From assembly GCA_018665505.1 (NCBI GenBank), contig JABJCS010000329.1, positions 1-6,199 of the forward strand: DNA of 6,199 nt. Reading direction: 5' to 3'. A model generated the notes under the pieces. That model ran no database searches and was not told where the DNA came from. It saw only the letters and a list, made by a program, of their open reading frames with translations. Positions 1 to 6,199 of the stretch are shown in pieces; position 1 is the stretch's first letter; each line of letters begins with the position of its first letter. The position numbers and the translations under genes are program-made. Source of the stretch: Alphaproteobacteria bacterium. Its GTDB lineage: Bacteria > Pseudomonadota > Alphaproteobacteria > UBA8366.

Positions 1-2816
1 CCACGACCTGTTACATGTGCGCCTGCCGCTGCGGCATTAAGGTGCATCTGAAGGACGGTAAAGTCCGCTACATTCAGGGAAATCCCGACCACCCCGTGAA
101 CAAGGGCGTGCTCTGCGCGAAAGGTTCGGCGGGCATCATGCAGCAATATTCGCCTGCAAAGCTCTCCAAGCCGTTGTTGCGGGTCGGCGAGCGAGGCTCC
201 GGTGAATTCAAGGAGATCGAGTGGTCGGAAGCGATCCAGACCGCCATCGATTGGTTGAAGCCGATCCGTGAGGAAGACCCGAGCAAGCTCGCGTTTTTCA
301 CGGGGCGGGATCAAAGTCAGGCGCTGACCGGTTGGTGGGCGACGCAATTCGGCACGCCGAATTATGCGGCGCATGGCGGCTTTTGTTCCGTCAATATGGC
401 GACCGGCGGTATATATTCCATCGGCGGTTCGTTCTGGGAATTCGGCGAACCCGATTGGGAACGCACCAAGTACCTGATGATGTTCGGCGTGGCCGAGGAT
501 CACGACAGCAATCCGATCAAGACCGGCCTCGGCAAGGTAAAGGCCAACGGCGCGAAGTTCGTCTCTGTCAATCCGGTGCGCACGGGCTACTCCGCCATCG
601 CGGACGAATGGATCGGCATCGCGCCGGGCTCCGACGGGTTGTTCGCACTGGCCATCGCGCATGAATTGCTGAAGGCCGGTAAAGTCGATTTGCCCTACCT
701 TGTGCGGTACACGAACTCTCCTTGGTTGGTCGTGCAAAATCCGGGCGGCGCCGATGACGGTATGTTCGCGCGCGACGACGACGGCAATCCGTTGTGTTGG
801 GATCAGGAAACGCAAAGTGCCGCCAGCGCTCTGCGCCCGGATGTCTCACCGGCGATGAAGGGTGAGTACACCTTGCCGGATGGTCGGGTTGCGAAACCCG
901 TCTTCCATATCTTGGCGGAGCGCTATCTGCGCGAGGAATACTCCCCGGCCAACGTTGCCGGGCGTACCGGTATCCCGGCTGAGACGATCCGCCGACTTGC
1001 CGCCGAGATTGCGCATGTCGCGTTCGAGGAAGAAGTGGTCATCAACCAGCCCTGGACCGATTGGGCCGGACGCCAGCACATGCAAATGGTGGGGCGCCCC
1101 GTGGCCTTCCACGCCATGCGCGGTATCTCCGCCCATTCCAATGGCTTCCATACCTGCCGCGCGTTGCATCTAGTGCAGATGCTGATCGGCAGTATCGATG
1201 TACCGGGCGGCTTCCGCTACAAGCCGCCGTTCCCGAGGTCGGCGCCCTTTGGCCCGACGCCGGGCGGAAAGCCGGGTACGGTCGAAGCCGGCAAACCCAT
1301 GGGCGGACCGCCGCTAGGGTTTCCGCGCGGACCTGAGGATTTGGTGGTCGATGCGGAGGGCAATCCGTTGCGGATCGATAAGGCGTTCTCTTGGGACGCG
1401 CCGCTCGCATGTCACGGCATGATGCACACGGTCATTACCAATGCCTATAACGGTGATCCGTATCCGATCGACGTGCTGTTCATGTTCATGGCGAACATGG
1501 GGTGGAACTCCTCGATGAACACGAGCGATACCATCGATATGCTCACCGCCAAGGGCGACGATGGCGAATACAAAATTCCGAAGATCATCTATTCCGATGC
1601 CTATTTCTCGGAGACGGTGCCCTATGCGGATTTGATCCTGCCGGACACGACCTATCTCGAGCGTTGGGATGCGATCTCAATGCTCGACCGACCGATATCG
1701 GGTTCCGAAGGGGCGGCGGATTCTATCCGCCAGCCGGTGGTCGAATTGGACCGCGATGTGCGCCAGTTCCAGGAAGTTCTGCTTGAGATCGGTGTCGGCC
1801 TTGGCTTGCCGGGTATGACCAACGAGGACGGCAGCGCAAAATTCCCCGGCGGTTATGCCGACTACATCGTCAACCACGAGCGCACACCGGGCGTCGGCAC
1901 GCTGATGGGGTGGCGCGGTGAGGACGGTTTGCAATCGGGGAAAGGTGCTCCGAACGCGAATCAGCTCGAGAAATATATCGCGAACGGGTGCTTCTGGCGT
2001 CACGAGTTGGAGCCCAATCAGCTCTACTTCAAGCACGCGAATAAGGATTACTTGGAGCTCTCCGCGAAACTCGGTTTCAACCCTACCGCTGATCCGGTCA
2101 TCCTGCAGCTCTACAGCGAGCCGATGCAGAAGTTCCGATTGGCGGCGCGCGGTCATGGCGATATTCAACCGCCAGAGCAACACCGCTCTCGGGTCGATGC
2201 CTATTTCGATCCGTTGCCGATTTGGTACGCGCCGTTCGAGGACGAGGTGATCGACGAAGCGGAATTCCCGCTGCACGCGATCACCCAGCGCCCCGCCGCG
2301 ATGTATCATTCATGGGGCTCGATGAATGCCTGGCTGCGGCAAATCCACGGCTGGAATCCGCTCTATATACCGCGCGAATTAGCGGCGTCGAAAGGGATAG
2401 AGACCGGCGATTGGGTTTACCTGAAAAGCCGCCACGGCAAGATCAAGGCGATTGCCCGTGTCATGGACGGGGTCAATAGCCGAACGGTCTGGACCTGGAA
2501 CGCCATCGGTAAGCGAAAGGGTGCGTGGAACTTGGCGGAGGATGCCGAGGAATCGAACAAGGGTTTCCTGATTAACCACCTGATCGACGACCTGCTGCCG
2601 GCGCGCGAGAACGGCTATCGCTATGCCTGTGCCGATCCGGTGACGGGGCAGGCCGCGTGGTATGATCTGCGGGTCAGCCTGGAGAAAGCACCGGCGGAGG
2701 CCGGCGTCAGCGAGCCGCAATTCCCGGCCTTGCCTGTCGTCCCCGGCGTTGTGCCGAGACCGGATACAGTGAGGTACGGCGCACCCGATGCCGCCAAGGC
2801 GGGAGGAGACGACTGA
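1..2816 (+). CDS. soeA: SoeA-like molybdopterin oxidoreductase, catalytic subunit of sulfite-oxidizing enzyme (5' truncated)
   Basis: Large bis-MGD molybdenum subunit, proposed to oxidise sulfite to sulfate in the cytoplasm and pass electrons to the Fe-S subunit encoded next. The frame is open to the left edge (in-frame codons from position 3), so the true start lies upstream. The Met at 15 sits inside the cluster motif and is not the start; residues below count from it. The [4Fe-4S] ligands follow C-x2-C-x3-C-x27-C: a Cys at 9-11, then C2, C6 and C34 (in GVLCAKG). C124, in HGGFCSVNM, lies where the family carries its Mo-ligating Cys. Molybdopterin domains fill most of 45-740, with a Pro/Gly-rich stretch at 397-440. 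The C-terminal dinucleotide-binding domain is about 750-865, followed by a Pro-rich tail. About 937 codons are visible, close to full SoeA length. Any N-terminal export signal would be out of view. The family is certain. Sulfite as substrate is inferred from overall resemblance and gene order; thiosulfate, polysulfide or tetrathionate reductases are the alternatives. Confidence 0.85.
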   Translation, partial: TTCYMCACRCGIKVHLKDGKVRYIQGNPDHPVNKGVLCAKGSAGIMQQYSPAKLSKPLLRVGERGSGEFKEIEWSEAIQTAIDWLKPIREEDPSKLAFFTGRDQSQALTGWWATQFGTPNYAAHGGFCSVNMATGGIYSIGGSFWEFGEPDWERTKYLMMFGVAEDHDSNPIKTGLGKVKANGAKFVSVNPVRTGYSAIADEWIGIAPGSDGLFALAIAHELLKAGKVDLPYLVRYTNSPWLVVQNPGGADDGMFARDDDGNPLCWDQETQSAASALRPDVSPAMKGEYTLPDGRVAKPVFHILAERYLREEYSPANVAGRTGIPAETIRRLAAEIAHVAFEEEVVINQPWTDWAGRQHMQMVGRPVAFHAMRGISAHSNGFHTCRALHLVQMLIGSIDVPGGFRYKPPFPRSAPFGPTPGGKPGTVEAGKPMGGPPLGFPRGPEDLVVDAEGNPLRIDKAFSWDAPLACHGMMHTVITNAYNGDPYPIDVLFMFMANMGWNSSMNTSDTIDMLTAKGDDGEYKIPKIIYSDAYFSETVPYADLILPDTTYLERWDAISMLDRPISGSEGAADSIRQPVVELDRDVRQFQEVLLEIGVGLGLPGMTNEDGSAKFPGGYADYIVNHERTPGVGTLMGWRGEDGLQSGKGAPNANQLEKYIANGCFWRHELEPNQLYFKHANKDYLELSAKLGFNPTADPVILQLYSEPMQKFRLAARGHGDIQPPEQHRSRVDAYFDPLPIWYAPFEDEVIDEAEFPLHAITQRPAAMYHSWGSMNAWLRQIHGWNPLYIPRELAASKGIETGDWVYLKSRHGKIKAIARVMDGVNSRTVWTWNAIGKRKGAWNLAEDAEESNKGFLINHLIDDLLPARENGYRYACADPVTGQAAWYDLRVSLEKAPAEAGVSEPQFPALPVVPGVVPRPDTVRYGAPDAAKAGGDD

Positions 2817-2818
2817 TG
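2801..2818 (+). promoter_or_regulatory. Ribosome binding site and stop/start overlap of soeB
   Basis: GGGAGGAG at 2801-2808 lies inside the last codons of soeA, 7 bases before the soeB ATG at 2816. The soeA stop TGA (2814-2816) shares its last A with that ATG, giving TGATG. This overlap fixes the soeB start and suggests translational coupling, which would keep the two soluble subunits in step. Confidence 0.85.
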
Positions 2819-3556
2819 ACATCACTTCCCCAACAACGCAGCGAAAAGCGCCTCGGCCTCGTTATTGATCTCGATACATGCGTCGGCTGCCATGCCTGTG
2901 TGGTGAATTGTAAGGAATGGAATACCAGCGGCCATCCAGCCCCGCTGACCGACCAGAACGCCTATGGTGCGAACCCGAGTGGAGCCTGGCTCAACCGCGT
3001 ACACGGCTTCGAGACGGGCGACGGCGATGATGGGCGGACCGTCTATTTCCCAAAATCCTGTCTCCATTGCGAGAACGCCCAATGTGTCACCGTCTGTCCG
3101 ACGGGGGCCTCCTATAAGCGCGACGAAGACGGCATCGTGCTCGTCGATGAGGATATGTGCATCGGCTGCGGTCTGTGTGCCTGGGCGTGTCCGTATGGCG
3201 CGCGGGAACTGGATGCATCGGAAGGGGTGATGAAGAAATGCACCCTCTGCGTCGATCGCATCTATAACGACAACATCCCGCAAGCGGAACGGGTCCCAGC
3301 CTGTGTCTCAACGTGTCCCGCCAATGCTCGTCATTTCGGCGATTTCGCCGATCCCAAATCCAATGTCTCGCAACTCGTGGCGTCACGGGGCGGCATGGAT
3401 CTGATGCCGGAGATGGGCTACCAGCCAACCAACAAATACTTGCCGCCACGGCCCGCGAAGAAGCGAGCGTTGGATATCGGAGCGCCAGAACGCCTGGAAG
3501 AGATCAAGCCCGAGGGTGGTTTCCTCGGCTGGGTCGACCAGATGCTGTCGCGCTAA
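2816..3556 (+). CDS. soeB: SoeB-like 4Fe-4S ferredoxin-type electron-transfer subunit
   Basis: A 246-residue DmsB/PsrB/SoeB-type iron-sulfur subunit that wires the molybdenum subunit to the membrane anchor. It has exactly 16 cysteines, all in four ligand groups: C22/C25/C28/C32 (CVGCHACVVNC), C82/C85/C90/C94 (CLHCENAQCVTVC), C115/C118/C121/C125 (CIGCGLCAWAC) and C142/C145/C163/C167. This predicts four [4Fe-4S] clusters with no ligand replaced. No signal peptide or membrane segment is visible, in keeping with a cytoplasm-facing complex. The C-terminal 70 residues are cysteine-free and probably contact the partner subunits. The start is set by the TGATG overlap with soeA and a strong Shine-Dalgarno. 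The length fits the family. Subunit type is certain; the name soeB depends on the soeA assignment. Confidence 0.87.
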   Translation: MTSLPQQRSEKRLGLVIDLDTCVGCHACVVNCKEWNTSGHPAPLTDQNAYGANPSGAWLNRVHGFETGDGDDGRTVYFPKSCLHCENAQCVTVCPTGASYKRDEDGIVLVDEDMCIGCGLCAWACPYGARELDASEGVMKKCTLCVDRIYNDNIPQAERVPACVSTCPANARHFGDFADPKSNVSQLVASRGGMDLMPEMGYQPTNKYLPPRPAKKRALDIGAPERLEEIKPEGGFLGWVDQMLSR

Positions 3557-3564
3557 GGGGAGGA
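3557..3564 (+). promoter_or_regulatory. Ribosome binding site of soeC
   Basis: GGGGAGGA directly follows the soeB stop codon and ends 7 bases before the ATG at 3572. It almost fills the 15-bp gap between the two genes and supports this start for soeC. Confidence 0.85.
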
Positions 3565-3571
3565 CAATACA

Positions 3572-4522
3572 ATGCATCCAGCTTCATCAGTTATCCTCTT
3601 CACCACATCGGCAGGTGCGGGCTATGGCCTGCTCTTTCTGATCGCGTTGGCGGCACCGCACGGCATGTTGCCGCTTGATATGTGGTTCGGCGTTATCTCC
3701 ATGGGATTGGCGCTGGTCCTGATCACGATCGGACTGCTGAGCTCGACCTTCCATCTCGCCCATCCGGAACGCGCCTGGCGGGCGATGAGCCAGTGGCGCT
3801 CGTCCTGGCTGTCGCGCGAAGGTGTCGCCGCGCTCTTCACTTATATTCCGGCGGTCCTCTACGCGGGGTCCTGGGTCTTCCTCGAGGAGACGCGGGGTAG
3901 CTGGCCCGGATTGATCGCGGCGCTGGCATGGGTCGGTGCGATCGCGACCGTCTACTGTACCGGTCAAATTTACGCTAGTCTGCCGACGATCCGGCAATGG
4001 AACCAAGCACTGACGACGCCGGTCTATCTCGTGTTCGCCCTTGCGTCAGGCGCCTTATTCCTCAACGTCTTGATTAGGGGCTTCGGTGGGGCGGAGCAAT
4101 GGTGCGATATACTAGTGATCCTCTCCCTGGTCGCCGCCTGGGCGCTTAAGGGCAGCTACTGGCGCGTTATCGACACAGCACGGGAGCGGCACACGGTAGA
4201 AACGGCGACGGGGCTCGGCGCGCTCGGTAAGGTTCGCCTCTTGGATCCGCCGCATTCCTCCGAAAATTACCTGATGCGCGAGATGGGCTTCAAGATCGCC
4301 CGCAAACACGCCCAGCGCCTGCGCCGGATTGCGCAAATGCTGGGCCTTTTCCTGCCCCTCGTCGCGACCGCGGTGATGCTGCAGGCGGACGGCGGCCTCG
4401 GTATTTTGCTGGCGGTGATTGCATTGGTGTCCGGCATGATCGGGATCGCGCTCGAACGCTGGCTGTTCTTTGCTCAAGCCAAACACACGGTGCAGCTCTA
4501 CTACGTTGAAGAGGCGGCATAG
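3572..4522 (+). CDS. soeC: SoeC-like membrane anchor, DmsC family quinone-reacting subunit
   Basis: A 316-residue integral membrane protein that anchors the SoeAB-type module at the inner membrane and is expected to pass its electrons to the quinone pool. Eight hydrophobic segments can be read at about 5-28, 35-60, 86-105, 112-135, 148-170, 178-198, 254-272 and 274-295. The loop after helix 2 carries the family signature [20 protein letters not shown] (64-83). A longer basic loop (about 199-253) links helices 6 and 7 and is probably cytoplasmic, near SoeB. There is no obvious cleavable signal peptide. The gene lies 15 bp after soeB, is the last of the operon, and ends in TAG at 4520-4522. The DmsC family is clear. 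Sulfite-oxidase anchor, rather than DMSO or other reductase anchor, is inferred from the neighbours. Confidence 0.86.
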   Translation: MHPASSVILFTTSAGAGYGLLFLIALAAPHGMLPLDMWFGVISMGLALVLITIGLLSSTFHLAHPERAWRAMSQWRSSWLSREGVAALFTYIPAVLYAGSWVFLEETRGSWPGLIAALAWVGAIATVYCTGQIYASLPTIRQWNQALTTPVYLVFALASGALFLNVLIRGFGGAEQWCDILVILSLVAAWALKGSYWRVIDTARERHTVETATGLGALGKVRLLDPPHSSENYLMREMGFKIARKHAQRLRRIAQMLGLFLPLVATAVMLQADGGLGILLAVIALVSGMIGIALERWLFFAQAKHTVQLYYVEEAA

Positions 4523-4524
4523 CC

Positions 4525-4548
4525 TATTTAAGGAACTATCCCTAAATA
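4525..4548 (+). repeat. Imperfect inverted repeat after soeC
   Basis: Left arm TATTTAAGG (4525-4533), loop AACTAT (4534-4539), right arm CCCTAAATA (4540-4548). Eight of nine positions pair, with one A-C mismatch. It begins two bases after the soeC stop and ends six bases before the guaA -35 box. It has no following T-run and an AT-rich stem, so it is a poor candidate for an intrinsic terminator. It could instead be a transcript 3'-end hairpin or a protein-binding site upstream of guaA. Confidence 0.5.
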
Positions 4549-4554
4549 ACTGCA

Positions 4555-4582
4555 TTGACGCGGACCGATCTCTGGGTATCTT
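4555..4582 (+). promoter_or_regulatory. Probable sigma-70-type promoter of guaA
   Basis: The -35 box TTGACG (4555-4560) and -10 box TATCTT (4577-4582) are separated by 16 bp. The normal distance puts transcription start near A4589, only about four bases before the guaA ATG at 4593. No Shine-Dalgarno is seen ahead of that ATG, which agrees with a leaderless or nearly leaderless mRNA. The call comes from reading the boxes by eye and has not been tested experimentally. Confidence 0.6.
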
Positions 4583-4592
4583 GTCCGCACCC

Positions 4593-6143
4593 ATGACAGA
4601 CCGCATCCTCATCGTTGATTTCGGCAGCCAGGTGACTCAGCTCATCGCGCGCCGCGTGCGGGAAAGCGGCGTCTATTGCGAAATTCATCCTTTCAATAAA
4701 GTCACGGAAGACAGCATCCGGGCATTCGACCCGAAGGCGGTGATTCTGTCCGGTGGCCCGGCCTCGGTCCATGCCACGGATACACCGCGCGCACCCGAAA
4801 CCCTCTTCGATATGGGATTGCCGGTGCTCGGCATTTGCTACGGCGAGATGACCATGTGCGCGCAATTAGGCGGTGACGTCGTGGAAACGACCGAGCGCGA
4901 GTTCGGGCGCGCCTTCGTCGACGTGGCGGAAGAGTGTCCGCTCTACGAGGGCATATGGAAGCCCGGCGAGAAGTATCAGGTCTGGATGAGCCACGGCGAC
5001 AAAATCGTCGAGATTCCTGAGGGGTTTCGGGCAGTCGCATCCTCTGACAGTTCCCCCTTCGCGGTGATCGCGCATGAGAGCAAGCCGTTCTACGGCGTGC
5101 AATTTCATCCGGAAGTGGTGCACACGCCGGACGGCGGTAAACTGCTCAGCAACTTCGTGCATAAAATCGCAGGCTGCACCGGTGACTGGACGATGGCGAA
5201 TTTCCGCGAGGAAGAGATCGCCAAGATCAGGGCCCAGGTTGGCGACGGTAATGTCATCTGCGGCTTGTCGGGCGGCGTCGATTCCTCAGTCGCCGCGGTG
5301 TTGATCCACGAAGCCATCGGTGACCAGCTCACCTGTATTTTCGTCGACCATGGCTTGTTGCGCATGGGCGAGGCCGAGCAGGTGGTCGAGACCTTCCGCG
5401 ACCGGTTCAACATTACGCTCGTGCACCGCAACGCGAGCGACATGTTCATCGGCGAGTTGGAAGGCAAGGACGACCCGGAAGAAAAGCGTAAGATCATCGG
5501 CCGTCTGTTCATCGAGGTGTTCGAGGAAGAGGCCGCAAAGATCGGCGGCGCTAATTTTCTGGCCCAAGGCACACTTTACCCCGACGTCATCGAATCAGTC
5601 TCCTTCACCGGCGGGCCGAGCGTTACCATCAAATCGCACCACAATGTGGGCGGTCTGCCGGAGCGTATGAACATGAGCCTGGTCGAGCCGCTCCGCGAGC
5701 TCTTCAAGGACGAGGTCCGTGATCTCGGACGCGAACTCGGCATTCCGGAAGATGTCGTCGGCCGCCACCCGTTCCCGGGACCGGGACTTGCCATTCGGCT
5801 CCCCGGTGGGATCACCCGCGAAAAACTCGACATCCTGCGACAGGCCGACGCGATCTATATTGAGGAGATCCGCAACGCCGGTCTCTACGGCACCATCTGG
5901 CAAGCCTTCGCGGTGCTGCTACCGGTACGCACTGTCGGTGTGATGGGCGACGCGCGCACCTACGATTTCGCTTGCACCTTGCGCGCAGTGACGTCGAGCG
6001 ACGGCATGACGGCGGACTATTTCCCCTTCGACCATGATTTCCTGGGGCGCACCGCGAACCGCATCATCAATGAAGTTCGCGGTATCAACCGGGTGACCTA
6101 CGATATTACGAGCAAGCCTCCCGGCACTATCGAGTGGGAATAA
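4593..6143 (+). CDS. guaA: GMP synthase, glutamine-hydrolysing
   Basis: Makes GMP from XMP, ATP and glutamine in the cytoplasm, the last step of guanine nucleotide synthesis. It has 516 residues, close to the usual 510-525. The N-terminal class I glutamine amidotransferase domain (about 1-195) starts [17 protein letters not shown] and has the triad C82 (GICYG), H172 and E174 (FHPEV). The ATP-pyrophosphatase domain carries the P-loop SGGVDSS (226-232) and FVDHGLLR (250-257). The C-terminal dimerisation and XMP-binding part has [13 protein letters not shown] (390-402) and ends [10 protein letters not shown]. The chosen ATG begins the conserved domain; a longer in-frame start at 4470 would overlap soeC. 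One oddity is Met86, where class I amidotransferases nearly always have Gln (C-x-G-x-Q). The gene has its own promoter 70 bp after soeC, so it is probably a separate unit. Identity is certain. Confidence 0.98.
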   Translation: MTDRILIVDFGSQVTQLIARRVRESGVYCEIHPFNKVTEDSIRAFDPKAVILSGGPASVHATDTPRAPETLFDMGLPVLGICYGEMTMCAQLGGDVVETTEREFGRAFVDVAEECPLYEGIWKPGEKYQVWMSHGDKIVEIPEGFRAVASSDSSPFAVIAHESKPFYGVQFHPEVVHTPDGGKLLSNFVHKIAGCTGDWTMANFREEEIAKIRAQVGDGNVICGLSGGVDSSVAAVLIHEAIGDQLTCIFVDHGLLRMGEAEQVVETFRDRFNITLVHRNASDMFIGELEGKDDPEEKRKIIGRLFIEVFEEEAAKIGGANFLAQGTLYPDVIESVSFTGGPSVTIKSHHNVGGLPERMNMSLVEPLRELFKDEVRDLGRELGIPEDVVGRHPFPGPGLAIRLPGGITREKLDILRQADAIYIEEIRNAGLYGTIWQAFAVLLPVRTVGVMGDARTYDFACTLRAVTSSDGMTADYFPFDHDFLGRTANRIINEVRGINRVTYDITSKPPGTIEWE

Positions 6144-6149
6144 GGGCCA

Positions 6150-6189
6150 CTAGAAAAAATATAATAAAAACAACGATTTATAAATATTT
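6150..6189. other. AT-rich block directly after guaA
   Basis: Thirty-five of 40 bases are A or T, beginning seven bases after the guaA stop, in a window that is otherwise GC-rich. It contains TATAAT (6160-6165) without a credible -35 box and a perfect 10-bp palindrome ATTTATAAAT (6176-6185). There is no hairpin plus T-run that would terminate guaA. It could be an upstream region of the next gene, or the start of horizontally acquired DNA. No gene can be called in the 56 bases to the window end. Confidence 0.55.
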
Positions 6190-6199
6190 GTCGACTGCA

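Noticed and set aside
1677..2309. A 210-codon open frame on the minus strand, and a 166-codon one at 4112-4612
   Set aside because: Both lie opposite clearly coding, family-matching genes. Their translations are rich in Arg and lack any recognisable fold or motif, as expected for antisense shadows in GC-rich DNA.
4470..4592. Longer guaA start at 4470, and an in-frame TTG at 4581
   Set aside because: The 4470 start overlaps the last 53 bases of soeC, and its 41 extra residues match nothing of GuaA. The TTG has no Shine-Dalgarno. The ATG at 4593 begins right at the conserved N-terminus.
4523..6143. Functional link between guaA and the molybdenum enzyme through GTP supply for the MGD cofactor
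   Set aside because: guaA is a universal housekeeping gene with its own promoter. Adjacency alone gives no support for a dedicated role in cofactor synthesis.
6160..6165. Perfect TATAAT as a promoter for a gene beyond the window
   Set aside because: At 15-19 bp upstream there is nothing like TTGACA, and there is no extended TG. In a 40-base AT-rich block such a match is expected by chance.
6151..6193. Minus-strand terminator (T-run on the minus strand at 6154-6170)
   Set aside because: The only dyad next to the run is the all-AT palindrome at 6176-6185, too weak for a terminator stem, and no minus-strand gene is visible.
6190..6199. GTCGACTGCA at the window end, looking like adjacent SalI and PstI sites of a cloning polylinker
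   Set aside because: The usual vector order is GTCGACCTGCAG, which has an extra C. Only ten bases are seen and no other vector sequence is present, so coincidence is the simpler reading.

Overview
The window reads as ordinary chromosomal DNA of a GC-rich proteobacterium. The GMP synthase sequence (its N-terminal block, and a C-terminus ending [10 protein letters not shown]) looks most like Alphaproteobacteria. That placement rests on sequence feel, not on a search. All four genes I can support lie on the + strand. No RNA gene, CRISPR array, insertion sequence or complete mobile element is visible.

Positions 1-4522 hold a tight three-gene operon for a membrane-bound molybdenum enzyme of the DMSO reductase family. 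It comprises a large catalytic subunit with one N-terminal [4Fe-4S] cluster and a bis-MGD molybdenum site (cut off by the left edge), a four-cluster ferredoxin-like subunit, and an eight-helix DmsC-type quinone-reacting anchor. The overall look of the catalytic subunit, the lengths and the gene order match SoeABC, the cytoplasm-facing sulfite-oxidizing enzyme known from purple sulfur bacteria and marine Alphaproteobacteria. The proposed electron path is sulfite to Mo, then the SoeA cluster, the four SoeB clusters, and quinone at SoeC. soeA and soeB overlap by one base (TGATG), and soeB and soeC are 15 bp apart. Both downstream genes have strong Shine-Dalgarno sequences.

Positions 4523-4592 form a 70-bp spacer with an imperfect AT-rich hairpin just after soeC and a good sigma-70-type promoter (TTGACG, 16 bp, TATCTT). 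The promoter sits so close to the next start codon that the guaA mRNA should be leaderless or nearly so. No Shine-Dalgarno precedes that start.

Positions 4593-6143 encode guaA, a complete 516-residue glutamine-hydrolysing GMP synthase. It is a housekeeping gene with no obvious functional link to soe. Its catalytic triad and ATP-pyrophosphatase motifs are intact, but the Gln normally found four residues after the catalytic Cys is a Met.

Positions 6144-6199 switch abruptly to very AT-rich sequence (35 of 40 bases at 6150-6189) right after the guaA stop. Because the 3' end of guaA is a known integration site for genomic islands, this edge deserves a look at what lies beyond the window. I found no convincing undescribed multi-gene system inside the window. 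The most noteworthy points are the GuaA Gln-to-Met change, the probable leaderless guaA start, and the compositional break at the guaA 3' end.
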